The notes below the pieces were generated by a model that saw only the letters and a program-made list of their open reading frames with translations, was not told the DNA's origin and ran no database searches. Below, one piece after another: positions 9,269 through 19,742 of a stretch of 22,891 nucleotides of DNA. The position numbers were made by a program, and so were the translations under genes. The first letter of the stretch is position 1, and every line of letters starts with the position of its first letter. Origin of the DNA: Pseudomonadota bacterium (GTDB lineage: Bacteria; Pseudomonadota; Gammaproteobacteria; Burkholderiales; Burkholderiaceae_C); contig JAEZEB010000288.1 of NCBI GenBank assembly GCA_023438115.1, positions 1 through 22,891 on the forward strand, written 5' to 3'.

Positions 9269-10243
9269 ATGCCGTCGAAGCGCACCATGATCACGCTGCT
9301 GGGCCTGGCCGCCGCAGCTCTTGCCCACGCGCAGGGCCACTGGCCGACGAAACCGATCACGCTCGTCGTGCCCTTCGCGGCGGGCGGTCCGACCGACGTC
9401 GTGGCCCGCACGCTTGCGGCGTCCATGACCAGGAGCATGGGCCAGACCGTGGTGGTGGAGAACAAGCTCGGGGCCGGCGGCAACGTGGCCGCGAACCACG
9501 TGGCCAAGGCGCCGAACGACGGCTACACCTTCTTCATCCACCACAACGGCATGGCGACTTCCACGGCGCTGTACCGCAAGCTGCAGTACGACGCGACCAG
9601 GGACTTCGAATACGTGTCGCAGGCGGTCGAAGTGCCGATGACGCTGCTGGCGCGCAAGGACTTCCCGCCCAGCAACTTCCAGGAGCTCGCGGCCTACGTG
9701 AAGGCCAACCCGGACAAGATCAACCTGGCCACCGCGGGCCTGGGCGCGGTCTCGCAGCTGTGCGGGATGATGTTCCAGCGTGCGCTGGGCGTGCAGCTCA
9801 CCGAGGTCCCGTTCCAGGGCACGGGTCCCGCCATGAACGCGCTGCTGGGTGGCCAGGTCGACGTGATGTGCGACCAGACCACGCAGACGGTGCCGCAGAT
9901 CAAGGCGTCCAACGTGAAGCTGTACGGCGTGACGACGAAGAACCGCGTCAAGGTGCTCCCGCAGGCGCCCACGCTGCACGAACAGGGCCTGAAGGACTTC
10001 GAGGTCGTGGTGTGGCACGGCATCTATGCGCCCAAGGGGACGCCCAAGGCCATCGTCGAGAGCATGAACAAGGCCGTGCGCGCGGCGCTGAAGGATCCGG
10101 ACGTCGTGCGGCGCATGGACGAACTTGGCGCCGAGATCGTGCCCGACGCGACCAACACGCCGCAGGCGCTGAAGGCCCACCTGGATGCCGAGATCGCCAA
10201 GTGGGGGCCGGTGATCCGCGCGGGCGGGAAGTTCGCGGACTGA
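9269..10243 (+). CDS. Tripartite tricarboxylate transporter substrate-binding protein (TctC/Bug family)
   Basis: This 324-residue periplasmic protein has a signal peptide (MPSKRT, hydrophobic core, cleavage near AHA at residue 21). Family landmarks follow: WPTKPITLVVPFAAGGPTD, VVVENKLGAGGNVAA, YTFFIHHNGMA, VPFQGTGPAMNALLGGQVDV and a C-terminal HLDAEIAKWGPVIRAGGKF. AAGGAG eight bases before ATG 9269 supports the start. Bug proteins bind small carboxylates, amides or aromatic acids in the periplasm; the usual membrane partners TctA and TctB are not in the window, so this is an orphan, as is common in Bordetella and Comamonadaceae. The ligand cannot be read from the sequence. The gene ends at a strong intrinsic terminator and is divergent from the racemase-like gene, which may act on a related compound. 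Confidence 0.93.
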   Translation: MPSKRTMITLLGLAAAALAHAQGHWPTKPITLVVPFAAGGPTDVVARTLAASMTRSMGQTVVVENKLGAGGNVAANHVAKAPNDGYTFFIHHNGMATSTALYRKLQYDATRDFEYVSQAVEVPMTLLARKDFPPSNFQELAAYVKANPDKINLATAGLGAVSQLCGMMFQRALGVQLTEVPFQGTGPAMNALLGGQVDVMCDQTTQTVPQIKASNVKLYGVTTKNRVKVLPQAPTLHEQGLKDFEVVVWHGIYAPKGTPKAIVESMNKAVRAALKDPDVVRRMDELGAEIVPDATNTPQALKAHLDAEIAKWGPVIRAGGKFAD

Positions 10244-10251
10244 AAACCGTA

Positions 10252-10277
10252 GGGCCGCGGATGCGGCCCTTCTTTCT
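10252..10277 (+). terminator. Intrinsic terminator between the Bug gene and pobA
   Basis: GGGCCGC (10252-10258), a GGAT loop and GCGGCCC (10263-10269) form a perfect 7-bp GC stem, followed by the T-rich run TTCTTTCT. It lies 8 bp after the TctC/Bug stop and 14 bp from the convergent pobA stop. Read from the other strand, the stem is followed by TACGGTTTTC, so it may also weakly terminate pobA transcription. Confidence 0.8.
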
Positions 10278-10283
10278 GGACGC

Positions 10284-12337
<2,054 letters not shown>

Positions 12338-12344
12338 CGGCATC

Positions 12345-12385
12345 GTTATAAGCAAACAACGAAGAATTCGTTGTTCTTTTATAAC
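12345..12385. promoter_or_regulatory. 41-bp imperfect palindrome upstream of the sulfur block
   Basis: AACAACGAA (12355-12363) and TTCGTTGTT (12367-12375) are perfect 9-bp arms around GAA. Outward, GTTATAA (12345-12351) pairs with TTATAAC (12379-12385), giving 16 of 19 matched positions over the whole arm. The patch is strikingly AT-rich against its surroundings. It covers the candidate -35 box of the lsfA promoter. The genes downstream suggest a LysR-type sulfur regulator such as CysB or Cbl, but no such regulator is in the window and the assignment is inference. It could in principle also fold as a hairpin after the IclR gene. Confidence 0.6.
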
Positions 12386-12399
12386 CAGCTCCCCACAAT
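12371..12399 (+). promoter_or_regulatory. Candidate promoter of the lsfA-sbp-cysTWA unit
   Basis: TTGTTC (12371-12376) and CACAAT (12394-12399) are 17 bp apart, each matching the sigma-70 consensus at four of six positions. Transcription would start near 12406, leaving a leader of about 23 nt with the purine-rich ribosome-binding stretch GAAGAGGGAAG before ATG 12429. TATAAC at 12380-12385 is an alternative -10 box but has no -35 at the right distance. Confidence 0.4.
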
Positions 12400-12428
12400 C
12401 CGAGCTTGTCTTAGAAGAGGGAAGCACC

Positions 12429-13070
12429 ATGAGCACCTTGCGCCTCGGCGATACCGCCCCCGACTTCGTCCAGGAATCCACGGCCGGCACGATCCGCTTC
12501 CACGAGTGGGCCGGCGATTCGTGGGTGGTCCTGTTCTCGCACCCCGCCGACTTCACGCCGGTCTGCACGACCGAGCTGGGCAAGACCGCGGCGCTCGGCG
12601 GCGAATTCCAGAAGCGCAACGTCAAGCCGATCGCCGTCAGCGTCGATCCGATCGACGCGCACAAGTCCTGGGTGAAGGACATCAACGAGACGCAGGCCTG
12701 CGAAGTCGACTTCCCCATCCTCGCGGACTCCGACCGCAAGGTGGCGACGCTCTACGACATGATCCACCCGAACTCGCTGGCCAACGCCACGGTGCGCAGC
12801 GTGTTCATCATCGACCCGAAGAAGGTGATCCGCACGACGCTCACCTATCCGGCCTCCACCGGGCGCAACTTCGACGAGATCCTGCGCGTGATCGACTCGC
12901 TGCAGCTGACCGACAAGCACAAGGTCGCCACGCCGGCGAACTGGAAGCAGGGCGACGACGTGATCATCGTCCCCAGCCTGCAGGACCCGGAAGAGATCGC
13001 CCGGCGCTTCCCGCAGGGCTACAAGACGGTCAAGCCCTACCTCCGCATCACGCCGCAACCCAAGAACTAG
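12429..13070 (+). CDS. lsfA: 1-Cys peroxiredoxin of the Prx6 family (LsfA-like)
   Basis: This 213-residue thiol peroxidase reduces hydrogen peroxide or organic peroxides in the cytoplasm. The peroxidatic cysteine is Cys46 in HPADFTPVCTTELG, the PxxxTxxC motif, with the Prx6 landmarks LGDTAPDF, LFSHPADFTPVC, AVSVDPIDAHKSW, FPILADSDRKVA and the long C-terminal arm (TPANWKQGDDVIIVPSLQD). A further cysteine, Cys91 in TQACEVDFP, is also present. The family usually works through one cysteine with an external reductant. Pseudomonas LsfA, a protein of this family, is known as induced by sulfate starvation, and this gene sits directly before a complete sulfate ABC importer, so the same role is likely. 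The symbol rests on family plus context; the peroxidase assignment itself is firm. Confidence 0.92.
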   Translation: MSTLRLGDTAPDFVQESTAGTIRFHEWAGDSWVVLFSHPADFTPVCTTELGKTAALGGEFQKRNVKPIAVSVDPIDAHKSWVKDINETQACEVDFPILADSDRKVATLYDMIHPNSLANATVRSVFIIDPKKVIRTTLTYPASTGRNFDEILRVIDSLQLTDKHKVATPANWKQGDDVIIVPSLQDPEEIARRFPQGYKTVKPYLRITPQPKN

Positions 13071-13078
13071 GACCCCCC

Positions 13079-13096
13079 GGCGGCCTCGCGGCCGCC
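13079..13096 (+). other. GC hairpin between lsfA and sbp
   Basis: GGCGGCC (13079-13085), loop TCGC and GGCCGCC (13090-13096) form a perfect 7-bp stem in the 40-bp gap. It is followed by TGCTCGCTCTCC rather than a T run, so it is a poor intrinsic terminator; partial attenuation, mRNA processing or 3'-end protection of the lsfA message are possible. No good ribosome-binding site is left between the hairpin and the sbp ATG. Confidence 0.5.
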
Positions 13097-13110
13097 TGCT
13101 CGCTCTCCCC

Positions 13111-14103
13111 ATGAAGAATTTCAAGCTCCTCCTCGCCTCGCTCGCCCTCGCGGTCGCCGGCACGGCTTCCGCCCAGCAGACGCTGCTGAACGCCTCGTAC
13201 GACGTCGCCCGCGAGTTCTACAAGGACATCAACGCCGCCTTCGTGCCCGCCTACAAGAAGGCCACGGGCAAGAACGTGAAGGTCGAACAGGCCCACGGCG
13301 GCTCCAGCGCGCAGGCGCGCGCCGTGGCCGACGGCCTGGCCGCCGACGTGGTGACCATGAACACGACGACCGACATCGAGTTCCTCGCCGAACGCGGCGT
13401 CGTCGCCAAGGACTGGGCCCAGCGCTTCCCGAACAACGCGGCGCCGACCACGTCGACCATGCTGTTCCTGACCCGCAACGGCAACCCCAAGGGCATCAAG
13501 GACTGGAACGACCTGGTCAAGCCGGACGTCAAGGTGGTCGTCGTGAACCCGAAGACCGGCGGCAACGGCCGCTACGCCTACCTGGCGGCCTGGGGCTACG
13601 TGCGCGAGAACGGCGGCACCGACGCGCAGGCCGCCGAGTTCGTCTCCAAGCTGTACAAGAACGTGCCGGTGCTGGCCCGCGGCGGCCGCGACGCCACCAC
13701 GGCCTTCCTGCAGCGCAACATCGGCGACGTGCTGATCACCTTCGAGTCGGAAGTCGAATCCGTCAACCGCGAGTTCGGCAACGGCAAGGTGGACGTGGTC
13801 TACCCGTCGGTGAGCATCGTGGCCGAGAACCCGGTGGCGATCGTCGAGCGCACGGTGGAGAAGAAGGGCACGGCCGAACTGGCCAAGGCCTACCTCGACT
13901 TCCTGTACAGCGAGCAGGGCCAGGAGATCGCCGCGAAGCACAACATCCGTCCGCGCAGCGAGGCTATCCTGAAGAAGCACGCCGACACCTTCAAGCCGAT
14001 CAAGCTGTTCCCGGTGCAGAAGTACTTCGGCTCGCTGTCGCAGGCGCAGAAGGTGCACTTCAACGACGGCGGCCAGTTCGACAAGATCTACACGGTCCGG
14101 TAA
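13111..14103 (+). CDS. sbp: Sulfate/thiosulfate-binding periplasmic protein
   Basis: This 330-residue periplasmic protein binds sulfate, and perhaps thiosulfate, and delivers it to the CysTW permease. A signal peptide (MKNFK, hydrophobic core, cleavage near ASA at residue 21) precedes LLNASYDVAREFYKDINAAF. Next comes the ligand-loop HGGSSAQARAV, then DVVTMNTTTDIEFLAERG, GNPKGIKDWNDLVKP and LAAWGYV. The end resembles that of E. coli Sbp (VHFNDGGQFDKIYTVR). Length and overall sequence are closer to Sbp than to CysP. The start is fixed by the signal peptide, although no clear Shine-Dalgarno sequence precedes it; a GC hairpin lies 14 nt upstream. It is the first gene of the transporter operon, four bases before cysT. 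Confidence 0.95.
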   Translation: MKNFKLLLASLALAVAGTASAQQTLLNASYDVAREFYKDINAAFVPAYKKATGKNVKVEQAHGGSSAQARAVADGLAADVVTMNTTTDIEFLAERGVVAKDWAQRFPNNAAPTTSTMLFLTRNGNPKGIKDWNDLVKPDVKVVVVNPKTGGNGRYAYLAAWGYVRENGGTDAQAAEFVSKLYKNVPVLARGGRDATTAFLQRNIGDVLITFESEVESVNREFGNGKVDVVYPSVSIVAENPVAIVERTVEKKGTAELAKAYLDFLYSEQGQEIAAKHNIRPRSEAILKKHADTFKPIKLFPVQKYFGSLSQAQKVHFNDGGQFDKIYTVR

Positions 14104-14107
14104 GCCC

Positions 14108-14989
14108 ATGAGTGGCGCCATCACGGCGCCGCTGCCGGCGACGGCGGCGGCGCCTTCTTCTTCCCGCGGCGGCAACCGCAAGGTCCTGCCCGGATTCGGG
14201 CTCACGCTCGGGTACACGCTGATGTACCTGTCGGTGATCGTCCTGATCCCGCTGTCCGCGCTGTTCTTCAAGACCTTCACGCTCACCTGGCCGGAGTTCT
14301 GGGCCGCGGTGAGTTCGCCGCGCGTGGTGGCCTCGTACCGGCTGACCTTCGGCGCGTCCTTCCTCGCCGCGACGGTCAACGTGTTCTTCGGCCTGCTGGT
14401 CGCGTGGGTGCTGGTGCGCTACTCCTTCCCGGGCAAGCGCATCGTCGACGCGCTGGTGGACCTGCCGTTCGCGCTGCCGACGGCCGTGGCCGGCATCTCG
14501 CTCACGGCGCTGCTGGCGGGCAACGGCTGGCTCGGGCAGTACCTGGAGCCGCTGGGCATCCAGCTGGCCTTCAATCCCAACGGCGTCGTGATCGCGCTGA
14601 TCTTCATCGGCCTGCCGTTCGTGGTGCGCACGGTACAGCCGGTGCTGGAGGAATCCGAGAAGGAGCTGGAAGAGGCCGCGATGTGCCTGGGCGCCACGCG
14701 AGCGCAGACCTTCCGCAAGGTGATCCTGCCGTCCATCATGCCGGCGCTGCTGACCGGCTTCGCGATGGCCTTCGCCCGCGCCGTCGGCGAATACGGCTCC
14801 GTGATCTTCATCGCGGGCAACATGCCCATGGTCTCGGAGATCACGCCGCTGATCATCATCAGCAAGCTGGAGCAGTACGACTACGCCGGCGCGACCGCGG
14901 TGGCCGTGGTGATGCTGCTGGCGTCCTTCGTGCTGCTGCTGGTGATCAACGCGCTGCAGGCCTGGCAGAGAAGGAGGGCCGGCGCATGA
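14108..14989 (+). CDS. cysT: Sulfate ABC transporter permease CysT (CysU)
   Basis: This 293-residue inner-membrane permease has about six transmembrane helices, the first around residues 32-55 after a Ser/Ala/Gly-rich cytoplasmic lead. The EAA loop that docks on the ATPase is [39 protein letters not shown] and [19 protein letters not shown] are characteristic of CysT. It forms the transmembrane channel with CysW. The start lies four bases after the sbp stop without an obvious ribosome-binding site, and the end overlaps the cysW start as ATGA, so translation is coupled along the operon. Confidence 0.95.
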   Translation: MSGAITAPLPATAAAPSSSRGGNRKVLPGFGLTLGYTLMYLSVIVLIPLSALFFKTFTLTWPEFWAAVSSPRVVASYRLTFGASFLAATVNVFFGLLVAWVLVRYSFPGKRIVDALVDLPFALPTAVAGISLTALLAGNGWLGQYLEPLGIQLAFNPNGVVIALIFIGLPFVVRTVQPVLEESEKELEEAAMCLGATRAQTFRKVILPSIMPALLTGFAMAFARAVGEYGSVIFIAGNMPMVSEITPLIIISKLEQYDYAGATAVAVVMLLASFVLLLVINALQAWQRRRAGA

Positions 14990-15884
14990 GTGCCACCGAC
15001 CTGACCCGCAAGCGCGTGACGACGACCGAGGCGCCCTGGGTGCGCTACACGCTGATCACCATCGCGCTGCTGTTCCTGCTGCTGTTCCTGGTGCTGCCGC
15101 TCGCCGCGGTGTTCACGGAGGCCTTCCGCAAGGGTTTCGGCCCTTACCTCGAAGGCCTGCGCGATCCCGACGCCTGGTCGGCGATCAAGCTGACGCTGAT
15201 CACCGCCGCGATCGCCGTGCCGCTGAACCTGGTCTTCGGCGTGTGCGCGGCCTGGGCCATCGCCAAGTACGAGTTCCGCGGCAAGGCCTTCCTCACCACG
15301 CTGGTGGACCTGCCGTTCTCCGTCTCGCCGGTGGTCGCCGGCCTGATCTACGTGCTGGTCTTCGGCGCGCAGGGTTGGCTCGGACCCTGGCTCGCGGAGC
15401 ACGACATCAAGATCATCTTCGCGGTCCCGGGCATCGTGCTGGCGACGATCTTCGTCACCTTCCCCTTCATCGCGCGCGAGCTGATCCCGCTGATGCAGGC
15501 GCAGGGCAACGACGAGGAGCAGGCCGCCATCGTGCTGGGCGCCAACGGCTGGCAGACCTTCTGGAAGGTGACGCTGCCCAACATCAAGTGGGGCCTGATC
15601 TACGGCGTGATCCTCTGCAACGCGCGCGCCATGGGCGAGTTCGGCGCGGTGTCGGTCGTCTCCGGCCACATCCGCGGCCAGACCAACACCATGCCGCTGC
15701 ACGTGGAGATCCTCTACAACGAATACCAGTCGGTCGCCGCCTTCGCGGTGGCCTCCCTGCTGGCCCTGCTGGCCCTCGTCACGCTGATCGTCAAGTCGCT
15801 GGCCGAGTGGAAGCAGGAGCGCGAGATGAAGGCGGCGAACGCGCTGCCGCCGGAGCGCCCCATCGCGGCGCTGGAGCCCGCACC

Positions 15885-15888
<4 letters not shown>
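14986..15888 (+). CDS. cysW: Sulfate ABC transporter permease CysW
   Basis: This 300-residue second permease subunit starts at ATG 14986, preceded at 8 nt by a full AAGGAGG ribosome-binding site (14971-14977). It has about six membrane helices, the first at roughly residues 20-42. Landmarks are [20 protein letters not shown], the EAA-type loop [20 protein letters not shown], and [20 protein letters not shown], which are typical of CysW. The C-terminal tail is cytoplasmic and charged ([20 protein letters not shown]). The stop overlaps the cysA start as ATGA. Together with CysT it makes the heterodimeric sulfate channel. Confidence 0.95.
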
Positions 15889-16985
<1,097 letters not shown>

Positions 16986-17008
16986 TCCGTCCGGCCCGCA
17001 AGGACGGA
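16986..17008 (+). promoter_or_regulatory. Hairpin overlapping the dsbB ribosome-binding site
   Basis: TCCGTCC (16986-16992) pairs perfectly with GGACGGA (17002-17008) across a 9-nt loop. The right arm contains most of the purine-rich AAGGACGGAG that serves as ribosome-binding site for ATG 17014. It begins at the last base of the cysA stop codon. No T run follows, so it is not a terminator; masking of the dsbB ribosome-binding site is the simplest reading. The pairing is seen, the function inferred. Confidence 0.45.
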
Positions 17009-17013
17009 GTGGA

Positions 17014-17559
17014 ATGACTGGAATGATCCTGAGCTGGCTGGACACCGCACCGCGGCGCGTCCTCGGACTCGTCGCCGCGGCCTGCGCGGGCCTGCTGCTG
17101 TTCGGGCTGTACCTGCAGCACGTGGTGGGCCTGGAGCCGTGCCCCATGTGCATCGTGCAGCGCTACGCCATGGTGCTGGTGGCGCTGGCCGCCGGCCTCG
17201 CCGCGCTGCTGCGCCCGCGCGGCGTCCACCTGGCCGGGGCGGCGCTCGTGACGCTGTTCTCCGGCTTCGGCGCCTTCGTGGCCGCCCGCCAGAGCTGGCT
17301 GCAGTGGTACCCGCCGGAGATCGCCTCCTGCGGGCGCGACTTCTACGGGATGATCGAGACCTTCCCGCTGCGCCGCGCCATCCCCATGATCTTCCGCGGC
17401 AGCGGCGACTGCACCGCGATCGACTGGACCTTCCTGGGCGGCTCCATCGCCAACTGGTCGTTCCTGTGGTTCGTGTTCTTCGCTGTCGTGGGCCTGGCGC
17501 TGCTCGTGCGGCAGCTGCGCCGCGGCGGGCCGCGCGCCGGCGCCCTTGCGGCGCACTGA
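17014..17559 (+). CDS. dsbB: Disulfide bond formation protein DsbB
   Basis: This 181-residue inner-membrane protein reoxidises DsbA and passes electrons to quinone. Four hydrophobic helices are visible. The first periplasmic loop holds the CxxC pair Cys43/Cys46 in EPCPMCIVQRY; the second holds Cys106 (IASCGRDFYG) and Cys133 (GDCTAIDW), the pair that reacts with DsbA. WLQWYP before Cys106 is also conserved. The length matches E. coli DsbB (176). ATG 17014 is chosen for AAGGA 9 nt upstream; an in-frame ATG at 17023 is an alternative, and an open frame back to 16972 overlaps cysA. It probably shares the cysA transcript. The stop is immediately adjacent to the stop of the convergent esterase gene. 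Confidence 0.95.
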   Translation: MTGMILSWLDTAPRRVLGLVAAACAGLLLFGLYLQHVVGLEPCPMCIVQRYAMVLVALAAGLAALLRPRGVHLAGAALVTLFSGFGAFVAARQSWLQWYPPEIASCGRDFYGMIETFPLRRAIPMIFRGSGDCTAIDWTFLGGSIANWSFLWFVFFAVVGLALLVRQLRRGGPRAGALAAH

Positions 17560-18906
17560 CTACAGCCCGCTCGGATAGGTCTCGGCGGGCTCGCCCGCAT
17601 CCCACGCCGGCTCCGCCACCAGAGGCTGCACGGCGCGCGTGGCGTCGATGTGGATCATCGCGTCGAATTGCGCCGGCAGCCGCGTGTGGACGTAGTGGCT
17701 CAGGCGTTCGGATTGCGGCAGGTAGATGACGCCGATGGCGCGCTGCAGCCGGCGCTCGCGCAGCGCTTCGGCCAGCGGCGCATTCCCGCGTAGCGGTAGC
17801 CAGAAGCGTTCCTCGCCGGCGCGGTGGAACAGGTCCTCGTAGCTGCCTTCCAGGCCGGGACGCACGCGCTTGCGCTCGGCGACGCCGTCCCATTCGGAGG
17901 CCGCGGTCACCGTTCCGTGGTGCGTGCTGAAGCCCACCAGCATCGCGTCCGCGCCCCAGCGGTCGCGGGCAAGCTGGCCGACGTTCCATTCACCCTGGTC
18001 GCCCATCTCCGTGGCGCCGGCGTCGCCCAGGTGCGAGTTGTGCGCGCACACCACCATGCGCGCCGGCGTGCCCAGCGCGTCGAAGTGCTTCTCCAGCGCC
18101 TGCAGCGTCTCGACCATGTGGCTGTCGCGCAGGTTCCAGGAAGACACGCGACCATGGAACATGGTGCGGTAGTACTCCTCCGCATTGCGCACCAGGCGCG
18201 CGTTCTGCTGGGCGTAGAACAGGTCGGCGCGCTCGTCGCGCGAGCCGGCGAGCAGGTCGGCGGCGCGCCGGTTCATCTCCCGCAGCTGCTGGATGACCTC
18301 GTCCTCGCAGCTGCCCTGCATGCCGAAGCTGGCGGCGTAGCCATAGGCCTGGCTGTCCTCGCCGAAGTGGTCGAAGCAGGCGTAGCGGCTGCGTGCGCGC
18401 TGGGCCGCCTCGGGGTCCGCGGTGCCCAGGTAGTCGAGCACCGCGCCCATGGAGCGGTAGAGGCTGTACAGGTCCATGCCGTAGAAGCCGACCTGCCGCG
18501 GAGGCGGCAGCGCGCGGTTGTGCTCGCGCAGCCATTCGACCAAATCGCGCACCACCGTGTTGCGCCACATCCAGGTGGGGAAGCGTTCGAAGCCGGACAG
18601 GGCGGCGTCGGCGTCGCGGTCGTCCGACGCGCCGCGGATGTAGCGGTTGACGCGCCAGGCGTCGGGCCAGTCGGCCTCGACCACGATGGCATTGAAGCCG
18701 TGTTCCAGCACCAGCCGCCGGGTGAGGGCGGCGCGTTCGGCATAGAACTCGTGCGTGCCGTGCGAGGCCTCGCCGAGCAGCGCGAGCTTCGCGCGCCCGA
18801 GTTGCTGGAGCAGGGCATCGTCGGCAGCGGCCTCGGCGCGCAGCGGGCGCAGATGGTCGCGCAGCGTCTCGAGCCGGGCGGCATCGGTGGCGGAGGACAA
18901 GCCCAT
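17560..18906 (-). CDS. Erythromycin-esterase-family hydrolase
   Basis: This 448-residue protein belongs to the erythromycin esterase superfamily. The conserved active-site elements are LLGEASHGTHEFY (Glu46, His49), VVEADWPDAWRVNRY (Glu77) and CAHNSHLGDAGATEMG (His289, His292), at the spacing of EreA/EreB-type enzymes. FYGMDLYSLYRSM is also typical. Most chromosomal members of this family are not macrolide resistance enzymes, and their natural substrate is unknown, so no resistance is claimed. It has no signal peptide. The start at 18906 has AAGGA about 5 nt upstream. A dienelactone-hydrolase-like gene ends 20 bp before it on the same strand, and the two form an operon. In several bacteria these two families travel with a phosphoribosyltransferase, which is absent here. 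Confidence 0.92.
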   Translation of the reverse strand: MGLSSATDAARLETLRDHLRPLRAEAAADDALLQQLGRAKLALLGEASHGTHEFYAERAALTRRLVLEHGFNAIVVEADWPDAWRVNRYIRGASDDRDADAALSGFERFPTWMWRNTVVRDLVEWLREHNRALPPPRQVGFYGMDLYSLYRSMGAVLDYLGTADPEAAQRARSRYACFDHFGEDSQAYGYAASFGMQGSCEDEVIQQLREMNRRAADLLAGSRDERADLFYAQQNARLVRNAEEYYRTMFHGRVSSWNLRDSHMVETLQALEKHFDALGTPARMVVCAHNSHLGDAGATEMGDQGEWNVGQLARDRWGADAMLVGFSTHHGTVTAASEWDGVAERKRVRPGLEGSYEDLFHRAGEERFWLPLRGNAPLAEALRERRLQRAIGVIYLPQSERLSHYVHTRLPAQFDAMIHIDATRAVQPLVAEPAWDAGEPAETYPSGL

Positions 18907-18926
18907 CGCGATTCCTTACGTCGGTT

Positions 18927-19613
18927 TCAGGCCGGGTGTTCCGCCGGCTGGAGGTGGCGCCCGAACCAGCCGGCTGCGAGTTCCGAGACGCGCTCCAGCG
19001 CGCCGGGCTCCTCGAACAGGTGGGTGGCGCCGGGCACGATCGCGAGGTCGCGCGTACCGCGCAGGAAGCCCAGGGCCTGCTCGTTGAGGCGGAGCACGGT
19101 GTCGTCGGCGCCGCCTACGATCAGCAACGTCGGCGCAGTCACCTCCGCCAGTGCGGCCGGCCCGGCGAGATCCGCGCGGCCCCCGCGTGACACGACTGCC
19201 GCCACATGGCGTCCGAGCTGGGCGGCGGCGATGAGGGCTGCGGCGCTTCCCGTGCTGGCGCCGAACAGTCCGAGCGGAAGATGCCGCGTCGCATCGACGG
19301 TGCGCGCCCAGGCCACGGCGGTTTCCATGCGGCGTGTCAGCAGGGCGATGTCGAAGCGGTGCTGGCGCGTGGCGGCATCGATGCGCTCTTCCTCCACCGT
19401 GAGCAGGTCGAAGAGCAGGGTGGCGAAACCGGCCCTCTCGAGGGCGCGCGCCACCTGCCGGTTGCGCGCGCTGTGGCGGCCGCTGCCGCTGCCGTGGGCG
19501 AAGAGGACGACGCCCCGCGGCTCGCGCGGCAGGCCAAGGTCGCCGTAGAGCCAGGCGGGGCCGGCGGGGATGCGCACCTCCTGCAGGGTGGCGCCGGCGG
19601 ATGGGTTGGTCAT
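18927..19613 (-). CDS. Dienelactone-hydrolase-like alpha/beta hydrolase
   Basis: This 228-residue cytoplasmic alpha/beta hydrolase carries the oxyanion-side motif LFAHGSGSGRHS, the nucleophile elbow LFGASTGSAAAL (Ser120), the acid in IVGGADDTV (Asp170 or Asp171) and the catalytic histidine in PGATHLFEEP (His198). The order and spacing are those of the dienelactone hydrolase group. ATG 19613 is preferred because GGGAGG lies 9 nt upstream; the GTG at 19622 overlaps that ribosome-binding site. It is the first gene of a two-gene unit with the erythromycin-esterase-family gene. The substrate is not evident, and a role in chlorocatechol breakdown is unlikely, since no such pathway genes are nearby. 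Confidence 0.88.
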   Translation of the reverse strand: MTNPSAGATLQEVRIPAGPAWLYGDLGLPREPRGVVLFAHGSGSGRHSARNRQVARALERAGFATLLFDLLTVEEERIDAATRQHRFDIALLTRRMETAVAWARTVDATRHLPLGLFGASTGSAAALIAAAQLGRHVAAVVSRGGRADLAGPAALAEVTAPTLLIVGGADDTVLRLNEQALGFLRGTRDLAIVPGATHLFEEPGALERVSELAAGWFGRHLQPAEHPA

Positions 19614-19742
19614 GGCTGTCACCTCCCGAAGGTAGAGCAGCCGCGCGCCGGTGCAAGTCGGCGCAGCGCACCCGCCGTGTAGGACGGTCCCCAGCGGCTG
19701 CCAGGCTCCACGATAGGGCCCCGGCGTCCGCCTGTCACGGGA

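Noticed and set aside
17560..18906. Macrolide resistance determinant, suggested by the erythromycin-esterase family.
   Set aside because: The family name comes from plasmid-borne members. This is a chromosomal-looking gene beside a hydrolase, with no mobile element, and most such homologs have no known resistance role.
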